Shown: positions 54,407 to 63,602 of the stretch, in pieces
How the letters are laid out: every line of letters starts with the position of its first letter
Position numbering within the stretch: the stretch's first letter is position 1
NCBI GenBank assembly: GCA_963666415.2
Contig: CAXXPD010000003.1
Location: 62,001-126,000, forward strand
DNA length: 64,000 bases
From: Bin87 sp963666415
GTDB taxonomy: Bacteria; Chloroflexota; Dehalococcoidia; Lucifugimonadales; UBA3495
Direction: 5' to 3'
Notes under the pieces: model-generated
What the model was told of the DNA's origin: nothing
Databases searched by the model: none
The model's input: the letters and a program-made list of their open reading frames with translations, nothing else
Made by a program: the position numbers and the translations under genes

Positions 54407-55178
54407 CGGACACCAGCGTGATGCAGGACCGCATCGGCCAGCTGTGCGGCCAATTCAAGCTGCCCACCATGGGGGCCCAGTCGGTGGCTCGTTTCACCGC
54501 CGCTGGACACGGCGATGCCCTGGCAACTTTCCTGGAGGTACTGGAACAGGAAGCCGAGGATCGCCGCCACCGGCGCATCAACCGGCTGCGCCGGGAGTCC
54601 CGGCTCCCCTCTGGCAAGACCTGGGAAACCTTCGAGCACCACCGCATACCCCTGCCCATGAGGCAGCAACTGGATCATCTGGCCCAGGGCAGCTTTGTCG
54701 AGCGCGGCATCAACGTCCTGGCCTTCGGGCTGCCCGGCACCGGCAAGACCCACGCCCTGTGCGCCCTGGCCACCGCCTGGTGGAAGCCGGCCACTCCGTC
54801 CTCTTCGCACCGGCCTACCGTCTGGTGCAGGAGCTCCTCGCCGCCAAGCGCGATCTGGACCTACCCCGCCAGCTGCGCAAGCTGGACAACTTCGACTTCC
54901 TGCTCCTCGACGACCTGGGTTACCTGCCCCAGGGCGCCGAGGAGTCCGAGGTCCTCTTCACACTCATCGCCGAACGCTACGAACGGAGGTCGCTGGGCAT
55001 CACGTCAAACCTGGTCTTCTCGGAGTGGGAACGCATCTTCGCCAACCCCATGGCCACCGCCGCGGCAATCGACCGGGTGGTCCATCACTCCGTCATCCTG
55101 GAGTTTGACGTCCCCAGCTACCGCACCAACGCAGCCCAGCAACGGGGCCACGCCGAGGAGGTGAACCGGCAAAACTGA
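54403..55178 (+). pseudogene. istB: IstB ATPase with a one-base deletion
   Basis: ATG 54403 overlaps the istA stop. MTDTSVMQDRIGQLCGQFKL opens the N-terminal domain; Walker A is GLPGTGKTHALCALAT. One C is missing near 54778, so the frame changes and the rest (SVLFAPAYRLVQELLAAKRD, Walker B FLLLDDLGYLPQ, SNLVFSEWERIFANPM) is in another frame. IstB assists IstA by target-DNA remodelling. As read, both proteins of this element are inactive. Confidence 0.88.
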
Positions 55179-55294
55179 TTGACGCCAACCGGCAAATATA
55201 GTTGACGCGGGACAAGGGTGGAATGGCGGGCGGACCGGGCTACGGTTCGGGCGGCGATGGGAACCCGTGCGGTCGCAATGCAGGGGGCTGATTG

Positions 55295-56263
55295 ATGATA
55301 CGACTACTTGTCGTTGGGCTACTGACGATACTTGCCGGCGGCGTAGCCGTGTACGCTTTTACATCGTGCTCGCCATCGGCGCCGTTGCCCACTGAGGCGG
55401 AAACTGCCGCTTTCGTGGTGGAGTCCGCCCTTGCCACCATCATCGCCCAACAGTCAACGTCTGAACCTGTATCTGCGCCCGAACCAATCCCTGAACCGAC
55501 CGAACCTGTTGCAGATGCGCCGGCACTCCCTGAACCGACCTATATGGGCTTTCCCGACCCTGATGCCGTATGCGAGCGTGGACCCACTGGCGTATCAGCC
55601 GAGCCAGAAGTAACTCGTGCGGCTCCACCTGGTTCGCTGTTGAACTACACCACAGTCGCCTACCTGCAATACGCCGCCAAACTGAACCGGTGGGCAACCG
55701 AGGACTGCGCCCGATCCACAGGTGAACCACTCGCCTACTACAACCTGCATCTGCGCTCGGTGGCGGAGTTGGAGTTATACGGGAAACTGGCGAGGAACAG
55801 CGCCAACCTCAAGCACGAGAAGATACAGGCGGCTTGGGCGGCGTATGTGCCCACGCCTGAACAGGGCTGGTGCAAGTACAACCAGCCTATACTGTCCTAC
55901 CCCGTTGGTGAGGATGGTTACAGGCACATCTCGTGGCGAGAAATTGAGCGGGAACCTTGCAGGGATGGAGATGACCCTGGAACCTATGCCAGACCCGAGG
56001 ATATGCCGGCTGAATGGCGGCAGTACAGCGGCGTAGCGCCCACGAAGATACCGCCGCCGATGTGTACCGTCCACACAGCCAAACTTGAAAACAGGTATGG
56101 GGCGAGGTTCGGCACCAAGCCTTACCTCCTTTGGGCATACAGGAGACAGCCCTGCGAACCCGGTCAGCCCGAAGGTTCGGTGGTACGGGACATTCCTGCT
56201 GAATGGGAGCAGTACGTGGACAACCCACGCCCGACACGGCGACCCGACCCGGATGATTACTGA
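55295..56263 (+). CDS. Hypothetical membrane-anchored protein
   Basis: 322 residues from ATG 55295 (GGGGG upstream). One N-terminal helix (LLVVGLLTILAGGVAVYAF) is followed by a Cys, then a Pro/Glu-rich linker (EPVSAPEPIPEPTEPVADAP). The soluble domain has several Cys and aromatic clusters (GWCKYNQPILSYPVGEDGYR; MPAEWRQYSGVAPTKIPPP). An internal repeat xPAEWxQY occurs twice. Probably extracytoplasmic; not recognised. Confidence 0.6.
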   Translation: MIRLLVVGLLTILAGGVAVYAFTSCSPSAPLPTEAETAAFVVESALATIIAQQSTSEPVSAPEPIPEPTEPVADAPALPEPTYMGFPDPDAVCERGPTGVSAEPEVTRAAPPGSLLNYTTVAYLQYAAKLNRWATEDCARSTGEPLAYYNLHLRSVAELELYGKLARNSANLKHEKIQAAWAAYVPTPEQGWCKYNQPILSYPVGEDGYRHISWREIEREPCRDGDDPGTYARPEDMPAEWRQYSGVAPTKIPPPMCTVHTAKLENRYGARFGTKPYLLWAYRRQPCEPGQPEGSVVRDIPAEWEQYVDNPRPTRRPDPDDY

Positions 56264-56364
56264 TATGGCCAAGCGAACCGCAAAGCCAAAGCACAAAGGG
56301 CGGGTATTCAGTCCCCAGCCCGAAGCATCGGACTACCACAAGCACGACACCGAGGAGGTGAACT

Positions 56365-56508
56365 ATGGCGAAAGGATACAGGGGCAAGGGCAACAACGAC
56401 CTGTTGAAGAAGTTACAGCAGGCATCGTCCACGGACGGGAAACAGCCCACGCCCACCAGCGCCAAGAAGCGTAAGAAGCCCAAACTACCGAGCAGGAGGA
56501 CGAAGTAG
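56365..56508 (+). CDS. Small very basic protein
   Basis: 47 residues from ATG 56365, preceded by a perfect AGGAGGTGAACT. MAKGYRGKGNNDLLKKLQQA, then a Lys/Arg tail (KKRKKPKLPSRRTK). Probably nucleic-acid binding. A frame from ATG 56265 (MAKRTAKPKHKGRV) overlaps its first half and could be a preceding small gene, but it lacks a ribosome site. Confidence 0.5.
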   Translation: MAKGYRGKGNNDLLKKLQQASSTDGKQPTPTSAKKRKKPKLPSRRTK

Positions 56509-56606
56509 CCGGCTCATTCCGAGCTGAACGCCATCGTCAAGAATGAGCAGATCGCACGGTTCTTGACGGTGGCTAGGGTTAGGACACCAGTACATCGGAG
56601 GTGGGT

Positions 56607-56804
56607 ATGGGGATGGCACGGCAACGGGTAATCAAGGGGATGCGGCGCAAGGGATACAATGCGCCGTCATCCGTCTCATCGCCGCCAAAGCCAAAGCGTA
56701 AGGCTGGAGCAGGGCGGAAGGTGGGCGGGTACAGTGCGGGCAGTGGGATTGCCAAGACCAACAGGAAGCGTCTGGGGCGGATGAGGAGGGGGATACGGCG
56801 GTAG
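56607..56804 (+). CDS. Small very basic protein
   Basis: 65 residues from ATG 56607 (GGAGG five bases upstream). MARQRVIKGMRRKGYNAPSS, KPKRKAGAGRKVGGYSAG, then KRLGRMRRGIRR. Together with the gene at 56365 it forms a pair of small basic proteins after the membrane protein gene. This arrangement recalls minor phage or conjugative genes, without proof. Confidence 0.5.
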   Translation: MGMARQRVIKGMRRKGYNAPSSVSSPPKPKRKAGAGRKVGGYSAGSGIAKTNRKRLGRMRRGIRR

Positions 56805-56848
56805 GGGAACCAGGGGCGATGTTCCCGCTTGGGGACAGCCCAGACCTA

Positions 56849-58088
56849 CTAAACCGAAGCCAAGGTGAAACCCACATCAGCATTGGTTAGAATGAGGGCG
56901 GTTGAGTTAGTCGGTGAGCAAATCATGGTGGGGGTTGCTGTTGGGCATGGATGAGATGGGGGCGCTGTTGGAGCGGTGGCGGATCGATGAGGCTGAGGCG
57001 CGGCGACGGATGTACCGGGCGCCGACGCCACGGGAGCGGGAACGCTGGCACGCGCTATGGTTGCTGGCGCAGGGTTGGACGGCCGCGGCGGTAGCCCGGG
57101 CGTTGGACAGGGATGCCCACACCATTGGCCAATGGACCACGGCATTTGCGGAAGGCGGTCCGAGGGCGCTGTCTTTTGAGCAGTCGGGAGGTTCCCCCCC
57201 GCGCTGAGCGGGGATCAGCAGGCCGAATTGAAGGCGGCGGTGCCGGGGTCGCCATCGCAAGCCGGCATCGACCTATCCAACTGGAACTGGAAGGCGGTGC
57301 GGCAATTTGTGTCGGACCACTTCGGGTTGTCGCTGAGCCGGAGCAGTTGCCTGAACTATCTGCACCGGTTGGGGTTTGTGCTGAAACGCCCCAAGAAGCG
57401 GTTGGTCAAGGCGGACCCGGTACGGCGGGAAGCCTTCGTGGTGGAGTACGCCGCGCTGACTGCGTCGGCCCGACGCAGTGGTGCCAAGATATTCTTTGCC
57501 GACGAGGCCCACTTTCGGGCGGATGCCGATCTGCGGGGCAAGTGGGTATTGAAAGGAGAGCCGGCGCTGGTGGACTCTACCAGCCCACGCCGCGGGGAGA
57601 AAGTCAGCTACTACTCGGCGGTGTGTCTGGAGACCGGTGAGGTGGAGGTGATGGAACTGGAGGGCAACAGCAACTCCGCCACCTCGGCTGCCTTCCTGCG
57701 ACAACTGCGGGCGCGACATGCCGAACCACTGACGGTGATCTGGGACAATTCGCCAGCCCATCGGGGCGACGCAATAAGGGCTTATCTGACCGCGCCCGGC
57801 TTGAACCTGCACCTGGTGAATCTGCCCAGCTACAGTCCCGATTTCAACGCTGACGAGGCCATTTGGGGCTGGGCACGTCAGGAGGCGACCGCCAACCGGT
57901 GCCTGGGCACCAAGGCCGCAGTGCAAGAGCAGGTGGGCGACTTTTTCACCCGCCTGTCCAGTCGACGCGAAGCAGTCAAGCGACGATGCCGGACCATGCT
58001 GCAAGCACAAGCGGATGAACTAATCGGCAGCGCACAAGCCGATTTTCTCCGCCCCACCAATGTAGGTCCCACCTTGTCTTCGGTTTAG
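56849..58088 (+). mobile_element. IS630-family element 1
   Basis: 1240 bp with ends CTAAACCGAAGCCAAGGTG and the inverse of CTAAACCGAAGACAAGGTG, flanked by TA at 56847-56848 and 58089-58090. The second TA is shared with IS630 element 2. Confidence 0.92.
56914..58088 (+). CDS. IS630-family transposase, -1 shift at a C7 run
   Basis: The first frame (56914-57207) holds the helix-turn-helix WTAAAVARALDRDAHTIGQW. The second (about 57195-58088) holds the DDE domain: AKIFFADEAHFRADADLRGK (Asp), LTVIWDNSPAHRGDAI (Asp) and LPSYSPDFNADEAIWGWARQ (Glu). They join at CCCCCCC (57194-57200), where a -1 slip gives SPPALSGDQQAELKA. Programmed slips are known in IS630 elements, so it may be active; otherwise one C was lost. 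Confidence 0.85.
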
Positions 58089-58090
58089 TA

Positions 58091-59292
58091 CCGTGTCAAT
58101 CTGGTTTTGTAGGGTAGATATGCTGGAGCTTACGGCGAGCATCTTGGGTGGTAAACCGCCAGTCTATGGCTGATTTTGCTGCGTTGCGCTCGCGTTCGAG
58201 CGCCGCAACCTCTCGCCGCAGCTCCGGCTCATCGCTGATACGGCGGTTCAGACACCCTCTGCGGAAGACGCTCAACTCGATCTCAGCCATGTTCAGCCAG
58301 CTGCCATGCGTAGGAGTGTAATGAAACTCGAGGCGTTGGGCGATGCGCCGAGCTTCGCACGGCTCAAATGCTTCGTAGAGCGAGCCGAGCTTGTGGGTGT
58401 TGAGGTTGTCCAGTACCAGCCTGACCACCTCGGCATCAGGGTAGGCCTCGTCCACCAGCCACCGCATCTGGTGCGCGAAGTCCACGGCAGTGCGGCGCTC
58501 GGTCACCTCCACATGTCTCCATCCACCCTTCGGCTCGCAGATCATGAACAGGTTCCGGGTCCCGTTTCGCTGGTACTCGGTGTCATAGCGTGCCACCCGT
58601 CCGGGGGCAGCCTCGATGGGCGGACGCACCTCCCCAGTCAATTGCCTGGAGGTCTCGTCGAAACACACTACCGGACGCTCCGGATTGTACTCCGGTTGGT
58701 ACAGGTCCAGCACGTCCTCCATCCGCGCCACGAACTCCCCGCTCACCTTGGGGATACACCACTCTTTCTTCTGCCAGGGCTTGAGTTCGTTTTTTTGAGT
58801 ATCTGGCGCACCGTCTCCAGGGAGATGCTCTCGGCAAACTCCAACTCCACCACCTGGTCGGCCAACAACTGGAGTGTCCAGTGCGTGTGCCCTTCGGGCG
58901 CGGCGCTGCACGCGAAGGCGATCAGGTGCGCTTCCTGCTTGCCGTCCAGCTTGCGCTCCTGGCCCGGCCGCGGTCGGTCATTGATGGCGGCCTCAAGTCC
59001 TTCCTCCACGTACCGCTTCCGCGCTCTGGCGACCGTGGCCGCGTTGACCAACAGCACATCGGCTATCTCACGGTCCCGAAGCCCCTGGTCAGCCTTGAGC
59101 AGCGACAGCGCACGCTTCACGGTGCGCACTGACGCCTTGCCTCGCTGGGACACCTCATTGAGACGGGAGCGTTCGGCCTCGGTCAACTCTACTTTATACT
59201 TGATGGCAGCCATGGCTGGGCACTTCCTCACACAAAGATCATGCCCCAGTATGGCTGCTTTCTTATATTCTTACAAATCTACCTGGCAACGG
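58091..59292 (-). mobile_element. IS630-family element 2, abutting element 1
   Basis: 1202 bp, ends CCGTGTCAATCTGG and the inverse CCGTTGCCAGGTAG (weak repeat), flanked by TA at 58089-58090 and 59293-59294. It used the TA beside element 1 as target, or the reverse. Confidence 0.8.
58096..59231 (-). CDS. IS630-family transposase (second type), -1 shift at an A7 run
   Basis: The N-terminal frame (58743-59231; better start ATG near 59213) has helix-turn-helix domains VKRALSLLKADQGLRDREIA and LLVNAATVARARKRYVEEGL. The catalytic frame (58096-58911) reads PERPVVCFDETSRQLTGEVR (Asp), VRLVLDNLNTHKLGSLYEAF (Asp) and FHYTPTHGSWLNMAEIELSV (Glu). They join at seven A on the coding strand (58790-58796) after a -1 slip. 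This is the typical programmed frameshift structure. Confidence 0.88.
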
Positions 59293-59294
59293 TA

Positions 59295-59537
59295 CTAGAC
59301 GACGCACTGATGGAAGCCATCAGAAACGCAGATACCATGGTAATCGTTGTCTCTGACGAAACCCAAGGCTCATGGTGGGTGCCCTGGGAGATTGGCGTGT
59401 CAACGCCTTCACGGAAACCAAGGGCCATGTACAGGCCGCTGGTAAGCCGCTCACTTCCGGCCTACCTCCAGAAGTTGCAACGGCTACAGAATGTAGAGTC
59501 TGTTAATCGGTGGGTACTCGGTAAGGGGCGTCTCTGA
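59295..59537 (+). pseudogene. TIR-domain protein, C-terminal fragment
   Basis: 80 codons: ALMEAIRNADTMVIVVSDET, QGSWWVPWEIGVSTPSRKPR, then LPAYLQKLQRLQNVESVNRW. The SWWVPWEIG block with its Glu is the hallmark of bacterial TIR (NADase, Thoeris ThsB-like) domains. The N-terminal strand and BB loop are removed by IS630 element 2. It is a remnant of a defence gene. Confidence 0.7.
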
Positions 59538-59707
59538 TAGTCCGAAATGTGACGAGATAGCCTGCGTCTTTTCGGTATTCCCCGAAATGCCCGGCGAGAA
59601 CGGTAGGACTTGGACCTGCTCCTCACTAACCATGGTCGTCACGCAGCAATTGGCGTGCTGGGAGATACGTTGGTGGCGTAGTCCGGAGCATCGGAAATGG
59701 GCACCAA
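59538..59707. other. Intergenic, no gene seen
   Basis: 170 bp between the TIR remnant and a MITE; nothing recognised. Confidence 0.3.
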
Positions 59708-59860
59708 CTAAACCAAAGCCAAGGTGAAATGTACATATCGCTAGACCGCACTATCGGTGCCCACCCAGTTGGGGCCTAAAGGTGATATGAGGTGCCGTGG
59801 AGTCCTTTCGGTCATCGTCAATCTCCCCGAAATGCACATCCCACCTTGGTATTGGTTTAG
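59708..59860. mobile_element. IS630-type MITE, 153 bp
   Basis: The ends CTAAACCAAAGCCAAGGTG and inverse CACCTTGGTATTGGTTTAG match the IS630 element 1 ends, followed by TA. Same length as the MITE at 28766-28918 with an unrelated core. Confidence 0.75.
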
Positions 59861-60017
59861 TAGGCGAGTTGGGCCGCCCGCCGTTCTGCAGCGCGCAACG
59901 CCCGGTGCTGATCCAGTAGAGTCCCAGGAAGTGGTGTAAGAGTTAGGCGGTTGGCAAAACGCTGACCACCGCGTCATCCTTGATCGGAAATGCCAGACCT
60001 GAACAAGGAGAACGACG

Positions 60018-61245
60018 GTGGTCAAGCAAAGAATGGATCTTTTGGAATTATTACGCAAGCGCGGTATGGACGGAGACGTGGACTTGCTGCGGGAAGCACT
60101 GAGGGTCCTGGTGGACGGCATCATGGACGCCGAGGTTTCCGCCCAGATCGGCGCCCAGCACGGCGAACGCAGCCCGGAGCGGGTCACCTACCGCAACGGC
60201 TACCGCAACCGCACCTGGGACACCCGGGTCGGCACCATGGAGTTGCATATTCCCAAGCTGCGGGAAGGCAGCTACTTCCCCAGCTTGCTGGAACCGCGGC
60301 GGCGCAGCGAGAAAGCCCTGCTGGCCGTCATCCAGCAAGCCTATGTAGAAGGCGTGTCCACTCGGCGGGTGGACGATCTGATCAAGGCCCTGGGTTGCGA
60401 CGGCATCTCCAGCAGCCAGGTGTCGCGCATCTGCGAGCAACTGGACGAAGTGGTGGAGAGTTTCCTGGGTCGGCCCCTGGACGATGGTCCCTACCCCTAC
60501 GTGTGGCTGGACGGCCTGACCCAGAAGGTTCGGGAGGGCGGTCGCATCGTCAACGTCTGCGTGGTGGTGGCGACGGGGGTCAATGCCGAAGGGCAGCGTG
60601 AGATCCTGGGTATGGACGTGGGCGCCAGCGAGGACGGCGCCTTCTGGCTGGCCTTCCTGCGGTCTCTGACCGCTCGGGGCCTCAGCGGGGTGGAGCTGGT
60701 AACCTCCGATGCTCACCAGGGGCTGAAGAACGCCATCGCCGCGGTGTTCACTGGGGCCAGCTGGCAGCGCTGCCGCACCCACTTCATGGCCAACCTGCTC
60801 ACCCGAGTGCCCAAGCGTGCCCTCCTGAGCTTGTCGAAGGGCCGGCGTGGCCACCATGGTGCGCACCATCTACCAGCAACTGTCTCCCGCCGAGGTCCAC
60901 GGCCAATTGGACCGAGTGGTGGAACAACTCCGGGAGCCCTTTGCCCAGGTGGCCGAGCTGCTGGCGGATGCCGCGCCGGACATCCTGGCCTGCACGGCCT
61001 TCCCAGTGGCCCACTGGCAGAAGCTGTGGTCCAACAACCCGCAGGAACGGCTGAACCGGGAGATCCGTCGCCGCACTGACGTGGTGGGCATCTTCCCCAA
61101 CCGGCTATCGGCGCGGCGCCTGGTGGGCGCGGTGCTGGCCGAGCAACACGACGAATGGGCCGAAGCCCGCCGCTACCTCACCATCCCCAACGCCGCCGGC
61201 AACGAGGCACTGCCGGAACCCAACATGCTGGACGCAGCAGCCTGA
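60018..61245 (+). pseudogene. IS256-family transposase broken by one short palindrome
   Basis: GTG 60018 opens MVKQRMDLLELLRKRGMDGD. The frame is normal to 60822: REILGMDVGASEDGAFWLAF, VTSDAHQGLKNAIAAVFTGA, RCRTHFMANLLTRVPK. The palindrome at 60823-60841 then shifts it. In the ancestral frame the rest reads MVRTIYQQLSPAEVHGQLDR, FPVAHWQKLWSNNPQERLNR and EIRRRTDVVGIFPNRLSARR, the conserved C-terminus with the catalytic Glu. Removing the palindrome would restore a roughly 400-residue enzyme. Confidence 0.88.
60823..60841. repeat. Short palindromic insertion, type 1
   Basis: TCCTGAGCTTGTCGAAGGG, the only disruption of IS256-C; identical in site and sequence to 48682-48700. Confidence 0.7.
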
Positions 61246-61317
61246 TCAACATCAAAAGGGATGACGCGCTTTTACACCTATTGACGGGACACTACCCAAT
61301 GCCTACGTAGATTCCTT

Positions 61318-61527
61318 CTTGCCCCATGCTTGCCTCCTATGAAGTCCCAGTGGAGTACTGGCCCGTTCTTGCACGATGCGGGCTCGATTCGGCCCAGGCA
61401 ACTGTTCGGGCTCTTTGGGGACGGGTGCGGCGACCCTCGCTGAACAACGGTCTTTGATGACCAAGACTTGATCGGTCTGCCGCACCCACTCCACCTCTGT
61501 GAAGTCCTCATTCAACATACAAGACTT
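61318..61527 (-). repeat. R2 repeat, copy 2 (about 210 bp)
   Basis: Near-identical to 30599-30808. The encoded frame MLNEDFTEVEWVRQTDQVLV here ends a few codons after the repeat (QAWGKKEST). Confidence 0.75.
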
Positions 61528-61849
61528 GCGGGGATCTGGGGACTATTCGGCCTCTTGTGGAGGGACAACCAAGCACGGAATTTCCACTGCAAATCGCTCC
61601 CGTCCCCTCAAACGTGAACAGTTACGTCCAGCAGCGAAAGTATGCGGAGCTGACGAGGGGCAGTACAATACAAGGGCAGTCTTGTCACAAGGAGCATTCG
61701 ATGTTCAGAGTATCCGCGCCTCCCAAACCGCAGACCCTCGGGCCAAGCAGACCCACGCCTCCGGCCCCGCACAAAGGTCGGCAAGGGTAAATTCACGGCC
61801 TGGCGACGGCCCGGCGCTTTCATTTGGGAGAAGTGTGGAGAGTTTTCTG

Positions 61850-62303
61850 AGCCAGCCCCTTTTGGTTGGCCTCCCTCCGCCTGCGGTTGCGCCACCGCCT
61901 GCGTTGCCGCCGAGAATCTGGGCCGGCGCTGGATCGGCATCGACATCTCGCCCAAGGCCGTCGAGCTAGTCAACATGCGCCTGGAGCAGCCATGGGCGCC
62001 TGTTACAACCGCTTGGTTACGGCCCGCACCGACACCCCCAGGCGCACTGACATCGACGCCCCGGTGCCCTACCGCCAGAACAAGCACGTGCTTTTCGGCC
62101 AACAGGAAGGGCGGTGCAATGGATGCCGTAGCGAGTTCCCTTTCCGTACTCTGGAAGTTGACCACATCATCCCGCAGCGGGCCGGTCGCCAGGACAACAT
62201 CGAAAACCTGCAGCTCTTGTGCGCTCACTGCAACCGGATGAGGGGCGACCGGCCGCAGGAATACCTGGTCGCCAGATTGCGGGAACTGGGGATCGCGGCC
62301 TGA
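61850..62303 (+). pseudogene. DNA methylase-HNH fragment
   Basis: CGCATACVAAENLGRRWIGI then DISPKAVELVNMRLEQP is the end of an N4/N6 DNA methylase (the FxGxG-adjacent GRRWIGIDIS block). After a one-base shift near 61990 the HNH module follows: HVLFGQQEGRCNGCRSEFPF, LEVDHIIPQRAGRQDNIENL and QLLCAHCNRMRGDRPQ. The methylase catalytic N-terminus is missing. Such methylase-HNH fusions are typical of Cyanobacteria and Chloroflexota. Confidence 0.7.
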
Positions 62304-62305
62304 TC

Positions 62306-62950
62306 ATGTCAAGGTCAGTTAGGAAATGGCCGCTCTACACGGCCAATCATGTAGCCCGGCGCTCCCTACAGAAGAGCATCTGGAAACGTTTGGGGATCTT
62401 GATCACCGATTTATTTTCCCTGTTCGTCGGCCTGCTGCCGCATTTGGGAATAGCAGTAATAATCTGGTTGGGGATGGTAGGCATCAGTATCTATATTGTT
62501 TCGGCAGGCATGCAAAGCGAAGAAGCCAAGCCGACGGAACTCCGTGAGAGTAGTATGTCGACCCAGGCAACAGCTGGGGCTAGGTCGGATGAAGCGTCAA
62601 TTAGAGAGATCGAGGATAAAACCTTGGCTAAGTATTGGGTCCTAATTGGTTTTATCTCGGGGATTTCCCTTGTAGGGTCATGGTTGCGAATCAAGTTCAT
62701 CAAGCGGTACAGATCACGCAGTTTCGATTTATGGCAAGTCCGGACATGGCTACCCTCCGCCGCCAAGGCGGGGCTATTATGCGGTTGGCTCGCCTATGGC
62801 ACCCTAGGAGCAACGGTTGCCATCATTCAGGCAACCGTGACGGACGAGCAGAACCTGCCTGTGGGTTCCGCTAGTGTTGTAAAGGGCGGAGAGAAAATGT
62901 ACCGCGTGGGCGGCTCGACCGGCGTGTTTGGGCGGTTGAAAACTGTACCG
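62306..62950 (+). pseudogene. Membrane protein gene, 3' end cut by an IS21 element
   Basis: ATG 62306 opens MSRSVRKWPLYTANHVARRS. Transmembrane helices LLPHLGIAVIIWLGMVGISI, VLIGFISGISLVGSWL and AGLLCGWLAYGTLGATVAII; polar loop in between. The frame runs into IS21-type sequence near 62950, so the natural C-terminus is unknown. No family recognised. Confidence 0.5.
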
Positions 62951-62999
62951 CCTGGTGCCTTCTATAGTGCTGATATTCAGACTGTGGAAGGTGCGATGG

Positions 63000-63602
63000 A
63001 TGTTTTACGTGGAGATGTATTTTCGGGTGCGGCGGGCCTGCCTGGTGGAGGGGATGAGCGTTCGGGAGGCTTCCCGGGTGTTCGACCTGCACCGGGACAC
63101 GGTGCGCAAGATGCTGGACAATGCGACGCCCCAGGGCTACACGCGGCAGAGCCCGCCGCGCAAGCCGAAGCTTGAGCCTTACACCGGCGTAATTGACGCG
63201 ATCCTGGAAGCCGATGGCCGAGTTCCCAGAAAGCAGCGCCACACCGCGAAGCGGATCTTCGAGCGGCTGCGGGACGAGTACGGGTTCGACGGCCAGCACA
63301 CCATAGTCAAGGACTACGTCAGGGAGCACCGGCGGCGGGTCCGGGAGATGTTCGTGCCGTTGTCCCATGCACCGGGCCACGCCCAGTGCGATTTCGGGGA
63401 GGCGTTGGCGGTGATCGCCGGTGTGGAGCGCAAGGTGCACTACTTCGTGCTGGACCTGCCCCACAGCGACGGCTGCTTCGTGAAGGCCTATCCCGGGGAG
63501 ACCACCGAGGCCTTTCTGGACGGCCACGTGTCGGCCTTCGCCTTTCTGGGCGGGTCGCCCCAGAGCATTCTGTACGACAATGTCATTGTTCAGGATCTAT
63601 AG
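63000..63602 (+). pseudogene. IstA-like transposase, 3' truncated (IS21 family, second type)
   Basis: ATG 63000 opens MFYVEMYFRVRRACLVEGMS with the helix-turn-helix VREASRVFDLHRDTVRKML. The DDE core begins APGHAQCDFGEALAVIAG (Asp) and AFLGGSPQSILYDN (Asp). At about 63590 another IS21 end interrupts it, and the catalytic Glu and C-terminus are lost. Confidence 0.85.

Larger units (their letters stand above)
52805..55214 (+). mobile_element. IS21-family element
   Basis: Left end TGATAGACGACAATTAGTCC and inverted right end TGTCCCGCGTCAACTATATT. Both ends carry repeated GTCRACTATWTTTGCCGGT-like motifs, the multiple terminal repeats of IS21. istA and istB overlap by 4 bp. Confidence 0.85.
59916..61295 (+). 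mobile_element. IS256-family element, copy C
   Basis: Left end GTAGAGTCCCAGGAAGTGG, right end the inverse of GTAGTGTCCCGTCAATAGG. The best-preserved of the three IS256 copies. Confidence 0.8.
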
